Under the pieces are notes generated by a model. It ran no database searches. It was not told where the DNA came from and saw only the letters and a program-made list of their open reading frames with translations. From contig JADANN010000218.1 in the NCBI GenBank assembly GCA_018806985.1, positions 62,001-126,000 of the forward strand: a stretch of 64,000 bases of DNA, read 5' to 3'. Of the stretch, positions 22,389 through 33,247 are shown piece after piece. This DNA is from Angiostrongylus vasorum (taxonomy: Eukaryota; Nematoda; Chromadorea; Rhabditida; Metastrongylidae). Both the position numbers and the translations under genes were made by a program. How positions within the stretch are numbered: the stretch's first letter is position 1; each line of letters begins with the position of its first letter.

Positions 22389-22884
22389 TTTTGTCAATAA
22401 AGAATTATAGGCTTATATAAGAAATATACGAATAAAACACTTATAACAATAATTATGACACACTTCATCAGCATGTTTGTATAGTTGGAGCTACAATGTA
22501 GTTCTGTCAGTAGTTGGAGCTATAATGTAGTTCCGTAAGCTGATAAGATAAATCGGAAGAATTTTAAAACGCCTGACAGTCTTCGAATAATCCTATGGGC
22601 TGCCTAGATACTTACGAATGACCTTGTCGACAAAGAAACCGGAGACGGCGGACAATGAGCGCAAGGATAAGCAAAAAACCAAAAATTCCAACTGACGTTC
22701 GACCTCAAAAAAAAGAGCAGTTCTGCATCAAAACTTGCTTGGAATGATGATCTGATAGCACAGGTTGTACAGAAAACGATGTGGATTGATAGCATCAGGA
22801 ATGGTGTTTTGCCCTAATAATCCTCGACCGGACCGCCTGGCATAGAGATTCACCTTCCCCTTAACCCTAATGCCGAACCTTAGC

Positions 22885-23185
22885 AATAATTTTAATGATG
22901 CTGAGATATTTGCAAAAATCCGGACCGCAGGTGTCTACGGTGGGGAACGAACGCGCTATTGTCCTTTCCGGGGAGTAGCGCGCTCACCACCACACCATGC
23001 GGGTCCTTAGTTTCGTCTGTCTCTCAGCTAGTTCTATTGATCTTTTGCCATCAGCAATCACCCGTCATTGGGATTGATCTGGGGGGCCCAAATCGGCAAC
23101 GAACCCAGTTAAGCTGAGGCTGCAGTTATAATCACAATTTTTGACTTATTATTTACTGCCTACTCTTTTTAGCGGCAGGGTATGT
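22885..23185 (-). repeat. SINE-C copy, full length
   Basis: Plus-strand landmarks are AATGATGCTGAGATATTTGC, GGTGGGGAACGAACGCGC, CACCACACCATGCGGGTCC, CTCTCAGCTAGTTC, GATTGATCTGGGG and a TTATTTACTGCCTACTC tail. The best preserved copy of the family here. Confidence 0.82.
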
Positions 23186-25561
23186 AATAATTAGCAATAA
23201 TTATTTCATAATCAACCTACAATTGTGATAACTTCAATGAATTAAACAGCTTGAAGTGAAAAAATACCGTAGTCCACCCAATATTGAATAAAACAATGAT
23301 CAGCGGCATTTGCAGACTGCAAATAGTCATCTGTAGAAGGTTTTAGGACAAAACAAGAGAAAGTAGACTTCCTAGTATCGAAACCGAAAAAACAAACCTG
23401 AATCTGAGCTCAAGTCAGTGTAACTATTCATAGCGACACAACAACCCATTTAGACCTACTGATGACTGAGTGATAATTCTAACAGAAGGTCTTTTGTAGC
23501 CAATTAGTAGACATAATTAGTAGATTCAAGCTAGCTGAAACATCTCTCATTTGTAAACTTCCACCGGAACCAAACTGCGTACGAAAATCGTAAGATGACT
23601 TTTGTATGAATAGTTTGTTCTACTGAAGATTTGGACGAAGAAGATGAAGATCCGACTTAACTGAAATATGAAGAGAGAAGGCGAATTACAAGACCGAAGA
23701 GCTGACCATTCGTAAGTAAGCTGAAAGACGGACTTCTTGTGAAGGAAGAAGTATGAAATCCTATGTAGGTTTAGATAGCATCGCCATCTAAAACAACCAA
23801 AACGTCCGCATAAAGTGAACAAGAAAAAAACTACCACATAAGATCAGAAACATGAACCGTTTCGAAGGGTGCACAAGCGCAACCAGCCAAGCCGACCCTG
23901 AGAGCTACGTGATGCATTCATTGGCTAAGGGGCCGATTAGTGTGGACAGCGATGGTCTGGGTCTCCCGCTCCCACATACTTTTCTCGTACTGTATAAGCC
24001 AGACATGCCACTGTCTGGTGCTCTCTGTCACCTGGGCGTGCGAGCGACAAACTCTATGCGTTCACCTGCGCCTATGACCCCAGTCAGGCCATCCAGCATC
24101 GCATGACAAACATAACGGAATCATTGGAAAAACGAGAAAAAAACGACCGCTATTGATCGACGTTTCTTGGAAGTTTACGGGAAACCGGATGACTGGAATG
24201 ACAAACGATCATGAACAATCACAAGCAGACTACTTAAGGACAAGGACCGATTATGTTACGTCACTCGGTTTTTCATGTCGCATTGAATGATTAATAGGAA
24301 CAGATCGTGGCCAGTGTAATGAAGAAGACGAATTACAGACATCCATCACAAGAGATGAAATGTAATGAGAACCTCAAGTAATGTTATTCGGTTTTGTTTC
24401 ATACAAGGACTCTCTCGGGAAACAACACATAACATGGTGGTCAATCCAGATTACGGACATCTTAACACACTGTAAAATCAGTAACGAAGTAAAACTTGAG
24501 GAAAAGTTTCTCGAAAAGCTTCAGCACAACTCTTACAGAAAAGATAGAAGTACCTAAGAGATGATGATATTGCGACACCCTTGTGTCCTTGTGTAGCTAA
24601 GACACTCTTCAAAGCCTGGACGGATATCCCTCATGTGAAGGATCTTGAGCCGGCTCCGCAGAGCTAAATTCGTTAGATAATGGAAAGATAGAATGACGGT
24701 CAAAGGTAGGTAGAAACGATCACATAGTTCTTGTTACACATTCGTAATAAAATTAGCTCTCCAGCATGGACTTTCACCGTTTGTATACGTGTAATCATAT
24801 TCCTTCATACAAATGTCGATCTTCATAAGTCAGTCGTAATTTGTCCTGCTCATTGATTCGACCAAAACCTACACCAACAAGTGTTAGGAATGTTCAAAGA
24901 GAGCTAAGAGAGATTCGACGTCATAATCAAAAAAATAAACTCTACATTTATTTCCGCATAGCGCAACAATCTACCTATGGGTAGGTACATCTTCGCTCCC
25001 TTTAATGAAAGGAGCTGGTGAACTGAACTACCTGCAGGTACTAAGTAGCCAAAAATTGTGAAAATAAAGGGCATCACACAGAGAACGTATGGTGCTCCTC
25101 GTCAGCAGTGACAGCAGGGAGCAGGGACGAAAAGAAACCTTATGAGTGTTCGCTCAAATAAAAGGATTATTTATGAAGTTAGAGATAACACAGTTATCAA
25201 AGCTCTCACGACTTTCGAGAAAATATAGAAGAACGTAGAACATAGAACGCAGCAAAATTCATCCGACTCACAACCAGAGAAAAAGAAAGACATTACAAAA
25301 CCAGATATCCATAACTTTCTACTTTTACGGGTGTTGTTGTATGCAGTTTTCTCTGTTGGAGATAGAAGAACGACAGGACGCGATCACATTGGAACTACAC
25401 GTGAGGGGTGTGGCTTATTTCCAAAGTATTTATTTTGATATGGAGGCTTATTACACAACATGACGTGATGGTCTGATGGAAAATTTTCGACAAATATAAT
25501 AAAGCAGCATAAATGCATAAAGTATGCAGTATTTATGCAACGTATATAAAAAGAACGTGAA
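23186..25561. other. intron with one GC-richer patch
   Basis: Mostly AT-rich and featureless. At 23852-24106 there is a stretch clearly richer in G+C, open on the plus strand for 84 codons (NRFEGCTSATSQ...) and partly open on the minus strand. I do not recognise it in either direction. It could be a worn fragment of a transposable-element ORF. Confidence 0.45.
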
Positions 25562-25848
25562 TGGGCGCATGCGGCGCAGTGGTCAGAGGCGCCCTGCAAC
25601 ACACACATGCGATCGATTCCCGCGCCCGTGGCTCATCAAGCCTTCCATCCCTTCCCTCCGGGGTTGGCAAACTGGCACTGGCTCGATACATCAGCATGCC
25701 ACGAGTCATTGTAAAAGGCTTCGCCGCCCACACCAATCGGCCTTTAACCTACGAAAGCATTCAATCACCTACAACGATGCTTAATGAAGTCGAATGCATG
25801 GCGCTTTCCTCAGGGATTAATCAAAGCCAAGAGCTTTATTCTTTTTCA
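25562..25848 (+). repeat. SINE-A copy with internal insertion
   Basis: The head is GGGCGCATGCGGCGCAGTGG. The centre lacks the ACCAGACTTGTCTGG palindrome. About 40 bp of unrelated sequence (GCTTCGCCGCCCACACC...) replaces the GGCCAGATATG block. It ends CAAGAGCTTTATTC. Confidence 0.8.
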
Positions 25849-25869
25849 TACAAAAAGAACACCAGGTCG

Positions 25870-26395
25870 GTAAATATGATGCTAACCAAATACTCCACTG
25901 TGCGCGCACTGGGCACAGGAGCATAGCGAGGAAGATTTTGAAGTAGAAGTTACCATCCTCGCACAGGAATCGAGAACTTCAGCGCGCACACCCTCGAATC
26001 ATTCTGGATAAATTCCAGGAATCCAAAAAATGAACTGCAGGGAGGAATGTCTCGTTATCACACGTGACTTCACACAACATCTTATACTGATATTTTAACG
26101 TGAGCGAAGCACATTACTTATCAGTGCGAACTCTGCTTGGTCTCCACGTGGAGGACTCAGGAGAAGACTGACAGGAAACGGTGAGTGTGTAAAGTTGCCG
26201 TTTTGTTTCCAATGCCACTGAAATTTAGATAGCGTGATTTTTCTGTTGTGGTTACAGATTTAAAGAAATCGCAATCCGCCGAAACGTCAGCTTTTATGGA
26301 CAAATAGATAGCATAGTAACCTCGTGTTTGACTATCAACAGAACAATGAATTATTAATCAATGCCGAAAGTTACTAGAAAGTCGGCCTTGGAAAT
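25870..26395 (+). mobile_element. Penelope-like element fragment (3' end)
   Basis: It matches the last part of the PLE-1 endonuclease ORF: on translation, EDFEVEVTILAQESRTSAR against DDFEVKVNILAQETRTPAR of PLE-1. A TCACACGTGACTTCAC block, CCGCCGAAACGTCAGC, AACCTCGTGT and the terminal AATGCCGAAAGTTACTAGAA follow. Stops and indels rule out function. It lies 20 bp after a SINE-A copy. Confidence 0.8.
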
Positions 26396-28737
26396 ATGAC
26401 AGGGTTACCACGATGTGAAAAAAAGCCTTAAAATGACGAAAGACTGGAGATGGTTATGCAGTCCAGAAAAATGAATGTGGACGGAATTCATTGGTAAGAG
26501 TCTCTCATTATCATAGTGTATAGTTTATCCTTAGCATATTAAGACGACATCAGCATGATCGGAGGAAAACGAAGGACCATGCAAAAACATCAGTTACAGG
26601 ACACAAAGCACATGATACTAATGAAATTCTATTACAAAAACGGCGTTAAAATGCGATCGAGGCTGATCTTATCGATAAGACCACGAAGCCGGAAGAACAA
26701 AGGGACCAACCATAATGTATTGTTAACTGAATCACCTGTTTCGACCTTATTCAATACGATGGACCCAATCTCCTGGTTGTTTTTGATATCATACTAATGA
26801 TGCATGTTCTTGGCCATGGAAATGCGGTATATAACCCTGGTGGTTCATCTTCAAGGCAAGGCTGGTTAACTAAGCTTCCCTAATAAAAGCCGGCAAATGG
26901 TTGTGGTGAAAAGTCGGGAACACATCAGCACGGCTATATGGGTCGTCGAGAAAAGAAAAGTAGTTTCTCAATGAGTGAAATATTATTGCAATCAAAACTA
27001 TGTCATGAGCAAAGCTACGAATGATTTGTGAAGAACACTCATTAAAATATCAAGGACACTTCAATTTCGCCTAAACGATTACCCTTTGTTCTCCTGGGGT
27101 TAATTGGTAGTCGAAAATATGATGGTTTGTACTTTTCAATGCCTAACAAATAAAAACACCGTTTTCAATTCTGTCGATGCTCCATAGAAATCGTCACATC
27201 AAAGGTCACAACAGTGTGATTATGACCGCGCATTAATAATGAGTATAGAGATGATAAATGACGATGAGAGGAACGAATCGAATTACAGACACTCTTTGAA
27301 TACGAAGTATTGTTGGATCTGCGGATTGTACGATAACAACAAACGAGTACCAATTAGAAGACGATGACCATCACAAACAAATTAACATTGTTGTGTACGC
27401 GATGAACTCCTCTCTTGCAGATTAATGGAACTAATTGGAAGAGATATTCACGTATTTGACACAATCGTGATGAAGCCGGTTTTTCGACAACAGATGAAAA
27501 TCTTTCGCCTAACAGAGTAGTGGAGGAGTTGAAAACTTTACAGAAATAGAGAAGACACTTTGATCTGTCACAAGGTTGTATATAATTCTTATAAAATGTT
27601 CTTTGAATTCCAAACTTATTTAGGATCAGAAATCTTAAAAAAATCAGAGAAAAAACGATATTCAAACTTTTCAAAACCCCTGTAAAGGCCAGGTAGCTGT
27701 AAAACCTACCGGAGGATTGGGGAACATCATCATGTCTTCCTCTACGCTATACCGTTTGTTCAACTGTCTTCGCATCCAAAATGCGAATCCTGACCCAAAA
27801 AAAGGAAGGAAAAGATACATTTTATGGGGTTCAGTAGATTAGAATTGAACTATTAGCACAGGTTGGAGCTGGTTGATAGAGAGCTGTATATTTTATTTTC
27901 TCTTATTAAAGTCATCCATAAACTGAGATATGTCACTTTAAAGTTCAAAGCATTCTTCATTTCCACACCGAATGACTCCACATGAGATCACGTTGTCGTG
28001 AATATGTTAATATCCAGAAAAGTAATGGACATTTTTGCAAGTTAATAACAAGAGAAAGTAAAAAGGGATCAGTATGTGGCTAGATCGAAAGGTGTAAATC
28101 TGCTGGTAGTAAATCTTCAGAGCTAAGCAATACAACATAGACATCCTCTCCTCCTTCCATCCGTGTGGTTTACCATTGTGGGCGGCGATGTCTCTGGAGT
28201 AAAAACTGTGATTCAACCGTCAGACATGACATTCTAGGTTGAGAAAGAGACATGCCGATTTGAAATTTGAGTTTCCTCTAAACCAAGGTCAACAACTAGG
28301 GCTGTTTTAGAATAGAACCAGTCAAAAGACGTCAAAGCTTCCTTGATGAGTAATAAAGGCAAACCACTGTCTGCGGAAAAAACCCTCTTATTGCTATTAC
28401 GGGACATAAGCGAGATATCTACGTAGTGAAAACTGCGCTGAATCATTAGGATTTGCGAAGAACCAGAGTTCCAACTAACAATGAAATCTTAGCAAGAAAA
28501 ATTAAGGAAAAAAATTATTGAAGCAACTAAGCGAGAACCATTAGGTGTAGAAACATGTCGCCCACAAAGGCTTCTGTTTCGAAATTCATCGAAAGCTTGA
28601 CATGCATTGTCGGTTTTGAAATTAGTAGGAAAAGGAGCATGTAGATGTAGAGGAGAACATTATCAACAACAACTATGCAACAAGAGCTAACGCTACATCA
28701 GCAAGAATACCTTGTTTATAGGATAAAATGTAGGAGC
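26396..28737. other. intron, nothing recognised
   Basis: AT-rich. Short ORFs on both strands (for example 27354-27674 minus) have no family resemblance, no splice context and no shared repeat blocks. Confidence 0.5.
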
Positions 28738-29003
28738 AGCCGGTGTTAATCACTCGTTTACGGATGACGCCATGCATTTGGTTTCATTCCCGCCATCGTA
28801 GTAGTTAAATGCACATTTGGCCTAAACAGCGACTTACGAGGATCCGTCGGTGCACCATATCCCTTTTCTTATACTCCCAGGCAACTCTGTACCAATTTGT
28901 CAAGTCCGAATAGATGCGGGCTTTGGTAGTTTAGGCTGGGAATCGCACTAAAGACCACATGTTTACTAAAGGACACGTCTAATCACAGCGCTACATGCAT
29001 CCA
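28738..29003 (-). repeat. SINE-A copy, diverged
   Basis: Order kept on the minus strand: AGCCGGTGTTAATCACTCG, GCCATGCATTTGGTTTCATT, CTGTACCAATTTGTCAAGTC and an ACAGCGCTACATGCATCC head complement. Many substitutions. Confidence 0.7.
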
Positions 29004-29267
29004 TTTATAAAATATTGGACGCAAATAGGACCAGAAGCAAATGTTGTAGCAAAATATCAACAAACCAAATAAAATAGGCTTCGTGACTCGCACAATACGC
29101 AAAGACGGATCATACAAAATAAACAAAGAAAGATAAAATGTCAATAGTTCCAATAGAAGTGGGAAACAGTAAAGTACAGAATAATAATGGAATGAAGAAT
29201 TACAGACTTCTACGGTTACAGTCTATGTTGTAGCTTTTCAGAAAGATCCCATCGAACAGCAATTAAA

Positions 29268-29549
29268 GGATAAAGGATAAAGCTCTCGACGTTGATCAAT
29301 CCCTGACGGATGCACCATGCATTCGACTTCATTAAGCATTGTTTGCATGTGAGTGAATGCATATCTGGTCTTTACAATGACTCACGGTGGCGAGCCGATG
29401 CATCTAGTCAGTGCTGCTATCCTCCGAGACAAGTCTGGTACCAATTTGCCGACCCTGGAGGGATGGAAGGCTTGGTGAGCCATGGGCGCTGGGATCGATA
29501 ACATGTGAGTGTTGCAGGGCGCCTCCGACCACTGATCCACATGCGCCCT
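29268..29549 (-). repeat. SINE-A copy, full length
   Basis: It begins with the tandem tail GGATAAAGGATAAAGC (two units of the terminal TTTATCC repeat) and ends at ATCCACATGCGCCC. The central GACAAGTCTGGTACCAATTT is intact. Confidence 0.87.
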
Positions 29550-29852
29550 TATTGTCCTCAATATCATTAATTTTGTTATATTACGCTTAATTGTCATGAC
29601 TTCTCAATAAACCACTAAAGCTGCACAGCTAAAAAAACAGACAGTCGTGAAAGCAAGATGGAAAGAAAATATTTTCCAAAAACCAACAATCTCTCAGAAG
29701 CAAAAAAAGAAGATTGTATTTCCTTAAAATGGTTCGAATGTGATAAAAAGGTTTAACGAAGAATTATTACCAACGTGACATTAAATGCGAACTACTCGAC
29801 TACTCTAGAAATTCACATGTTTTGGCCTATATTTATCAAGTATGGTAAATAC

Positions 29853-30090
29853 AGGAGCCGTAGTGCAACGGTTAGTGATGCCATGCAATAGGTACATGGT
29901 CTTTGGGTCGATCCTGCACCCTAACTCACCCTCCATTCCTTCGAAACCAGTAGATTGATACCACATTTGTCTGGAAATATAAAACCACTCACTTGAGACT
30001 CACCTCTACGATGCCTAAATGAAGTCGAGTTCATGATACCTTCATTAGCGATTGATCAACGCTGAACGTTTTACCTTTTTTTTTGCCCAG
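29853..30090 (+). repeat. SINE-A copy, diverged
   Basis: Head GGAGCCGTAGTGCAACGG, GGTCGATCC, centre CCACATTTGTCTGGAAATA, then GATGCCTAAATGAAGTCGAG and GATTGATCAACGCTGAACG. It lacks the block between the centre and CACCTC. Confidence 0.72.
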
Positions 30091-30536
30091 TGCCACTTTT
30101 TGCTACAGCGAGTACTAACTAAGTTCACACGGTTAATACACGCTAATACGTTCTGCATACCTTGTGTCACGCAGTCGTACGACGTTGTTGTGGGCACTAA
30201 GAGAAATAGGCATAGTTAATAGGGAGGGGTTTGTGACCGATCGGAAGGACACTGACAAGATAGGTGATGAGCGAAGTGCTCAAGATGGCAATGCCTGCCC
30301 AACATTACCAAATGGATTCTAGTTTTCGACAAATAGAAGAAAAAAGGGATACGAAAAACAGAAATACAGAGGTGTATAGGAATGCGAGGAACAAGAATAC
30401 CTAAAATGAATATCTAAGCAACGCTGAGCAAATAAAAAATGTTGTTTCATATAGTCAAGAGATAAAACTTTCAACACAACTCAGAAACTATGTAGCATTT
30501 GTACACTATTTATTATTACTTTCTATGTGTACATCA

Positions 30537-30925
30537 TGGGGGCTGATAGCCACAGTGGTAGTGATGCCCGTCATCACGAGCATGGTACTAGATCGATTCC
30601 GCTTCGGGCCAACCAAGCCTCTTATCTCTCCGAGGTGGAGAAATTGGTACCGGACTTGTCTGGGAAAAAAAAATCACTCTCTGCAATCCAATTGGGAGCG
30701 CTCTAGCTCGGCTATCTCAGGACTCCAGGGAGAAATGCTCGACCAGCATTCTACGACATTCAAGATGAAATGAAAATCCTCAAGCAGCAACCGAAGAAGC
30801 CACACGTAAAAAGTTGGAAGATCTTCGTGCACAATGGTTGCGAGGAAACGAACTGAACGTGAGAAGTGCTGGAATCCGCACAGTTGACGTGAACACGGGT
30901 CAAATAAAAAGAAAAAATAATAGAA
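30537..30925 (+). repeat. SINE-B copy, full length
   Basis: The tRNA-like head has box-A-like TAGCCACAGTGGTAGTG and box-B-like AGATCGATTCC. Then comes the central domain shared with SINE-A (AAATTGGTACCGGACTTGTC), followed by a family-specific 3' half: CAATCCAATTGGGAGCGC, GACCAGCATTCTACGAC, CCTCAAGCAGCAACCGAAG. The tail is AT-rich. Reference copy for this family. Confidence 0.82.
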
Positions 30926-31775
30926 AATGTGCATGTCGTACTGTTGGTAATAAGTGAAGCTTGAAGTACTTAGCTCCAAACGATAGCTCAGTCGACAGAT
31001 AGTAGGAAGGAACGACTGTCTTCCTTGCCCGAGAAAAACCATGGCCATAAGGTAGTGAGCCTCTCCATTCCACGAGAGATTATGAGCTTGTGGTGAAGGG
31101 TAACGTTGTAGCAGATGACTAACTTGGAATTCCGGAGAAAGTAACAATCACTGCTTGGAGCATTCAATATTACAATCAGGGGTGAGAGCAAAAAATCTTA
31201 AGCTGCAAAAGAGCCCACACATAAGTCAGAAGATTTTTTATGGATGACAGTCATGCTTTAAAAAAAGGCTATCTAATTACCTAAGTGACTTCTTCACAGA
31301 TAATGAACAGATGTTGAGCAAAATCCTTCAAAAAAAAAGCGCGTTTTTTTAAAAAGTGAACTGTAGCTAATTAGGTACGGCGAAAATCATTAGGCCACCT
31401 ATGACGATGGGCGTTACAAAGGTCGAGCACTGAATGATGGAACGACAAACTCTACCGAGATAACAAAAAGTTGAAAACTTGAATTCAAATCCGTCTACAA
31501 TTCACGGAGGAATAATAGTTGAGATCTTACTACCGACTTCTAGTAGTCGTTTAGTACTGAAATGATGATGAGTCACAACGGTGAGCAAATATGAGACCCT
31601 TATCGACTGACTGAACAAGACAAAGCAAGCGGCGAACTTGGAGTGCACTCTACCGATGGCTCTTGCTGAATTCCCGACAGTTATAGTCACACTTGGCCAG
31701 CATTGATTATTCACCAGGGAAAGCAAATAGAGCCAACCTAGCAAATATCAACCACCATTAACGTATCGAGAATAA
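30926..31775. other. intron, nothing recognised
   Basis: AT-rich, no repeat block or ORF with family resemblance. Confidence 0.5.
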
Positions 31776-31937
<162 letters not shown>

Positions 31938-32332
31938 GGCGAAACATAGAACGCACAAGGATAATCCAACTTCCCAGCTCATGTTGACACTGTGTCATCC
32001 ACTAAACGACACATATACTTGGCATTTCCTCACATGAAATGGAGAAAAAGGGTAAGGTATTAGCAAAAAAAGTCTGTGCTACAACAAAGCCGATCATACA
32101 GTATACTTTTTTTTATGATCGCACAACGGCTTAAACATTGGCATTGTTTTCAAAGTGTATCTTAATATTGCTAAGCAAAGTAGTAGTGTAGAGCAGTGCT
32201 AATTGTACCATTAAAACAGATAGTTCCAAAGAAAACCAATTCAGAAATTTGTCCATCTAAGCATTCAATATTAATCGTTACCAGAGTGAGGGTCAGAAGA
32301 ACTAAATAAGGAAGTGTGCTTGTCATAATCAC

Positions 32333-32348
32333 AATTTTAACCTTTTTT
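32333..32348. repeat. PLE-1 target-site duplication, left copy
   Basis: A 16 nt AATTTTAACCTTTTTT matches AATTTTTAACCTTTTT at 36223-36238 apart from homopolymer lengths. The surrounding sequence resembles the ATAATCACAATTTTTGAC..TTTACTGCC tail of SINE-C, so PLE-1 appears to have landed in a SINE-C tail. Confidence 0.65.
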
Positions 32349-33243
32349 GTTCAGCAATCGCGAGGTTGTTAAACAGCATGCATTTACTTCCATAGAAAAA
32401 CACAATACAATACAACAGTAGCTGACGTTTCGGCAGTATCGCCTTCTTCAGAGCCTGGAAGGGTATACTGACATACAATTTACTAGGCCAAACGCTTCAA
32501 TGACACTTACAAAAAGACGAAAAACTCTATGGTAATTACTTGGTCAACAGCTTCCCGAAAAAAACTCACCGCTTTTTTTACGTGCCTTCCCATGAGGAAG
32601 ATTAGAACAGCTGATTATGGTCGCATAAGGTTGATGACTGCACCATCCCACATCAGAAATTGATGCGAACATACGGGGGTCAGGTCGCGTATGACCTCTG
32701 GGCATTCATCCCTGCTATTCATTGTAGGGTTTTTGGCATTTATCCAAAAAAGCCTCAAGAAGTTTTCGCGCTGGTGTTCTAGTCTCCTGCGCAAGGATAT
32801 TGACTTTTACTTCAAAATCGTCCCCGCTGTGCTTTTTGTATCCTATGCGTGCCTAGTGGGGTACTTTGTCTTAGTTTTCGTTTGCCATCTAGGTGTTCTT
32901 TTATACGGATGCACAAAGGCCTGCCCGTTTCGCCAATATATTCATCTCCGCAATTATTACAAGAGATCAGGTATATCGTACCTGAGCTCATGCAATCACC
33001 GTCCCTGCCATAAGGGCAGATTACGCAATTTGTTGTTTCGCATAGACGGTCATACAGGCGGTTACGAACTAACTGACGACGTAGAGTAGCCGGTGGTATT
33101 TCAACTATCGCTACCGATTCCTCTAGACCTGCCCTTCTTAAGCATCGTTTAATCGCTACGCTTACTTCATCGCTAATAAAGGGCAACATAAACGGGACTT
33201 TCTTTTGGCCAAGTGTTTCGCTTGGGCGCGTCGCTCTCCTTCT
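32349..33243 (-). repeat. PLE-1 left inverted arm (pseudo-LTR)
   Basis: A reverse complement of 35274-36168 over about 895 bp with only a handful of differences, most of them one-base homopolymer changes. On the minus strand it carries the GIY-YIG end of the ORF, so this element has two copies of the endonuclease coding region. At the point where the right copy is frameshifted (A5 at 35615-35619) this copy has four bases and stays open; at 32833-32837 it has five where the right copy has four. Confidence 0.95.
32421..32454 (-). ncRNA. hammerhead-like motif in PLE-1 left arm
   Basis: It is the inverted copy of the motif at 36061-36094, identical in the core (CTGAAGA ... GAAACGTC). Confidence 0.5.
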
Positions 33244-33247
33244 CACG

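Noticed and set aside
30674..31147. 157-codon minus-strand ORF
   Set aside because: A third of it is SINE-B read backwards, and the same peptide segment appears at the SINE-B copy at 58640-58849. No protein family resemblance.
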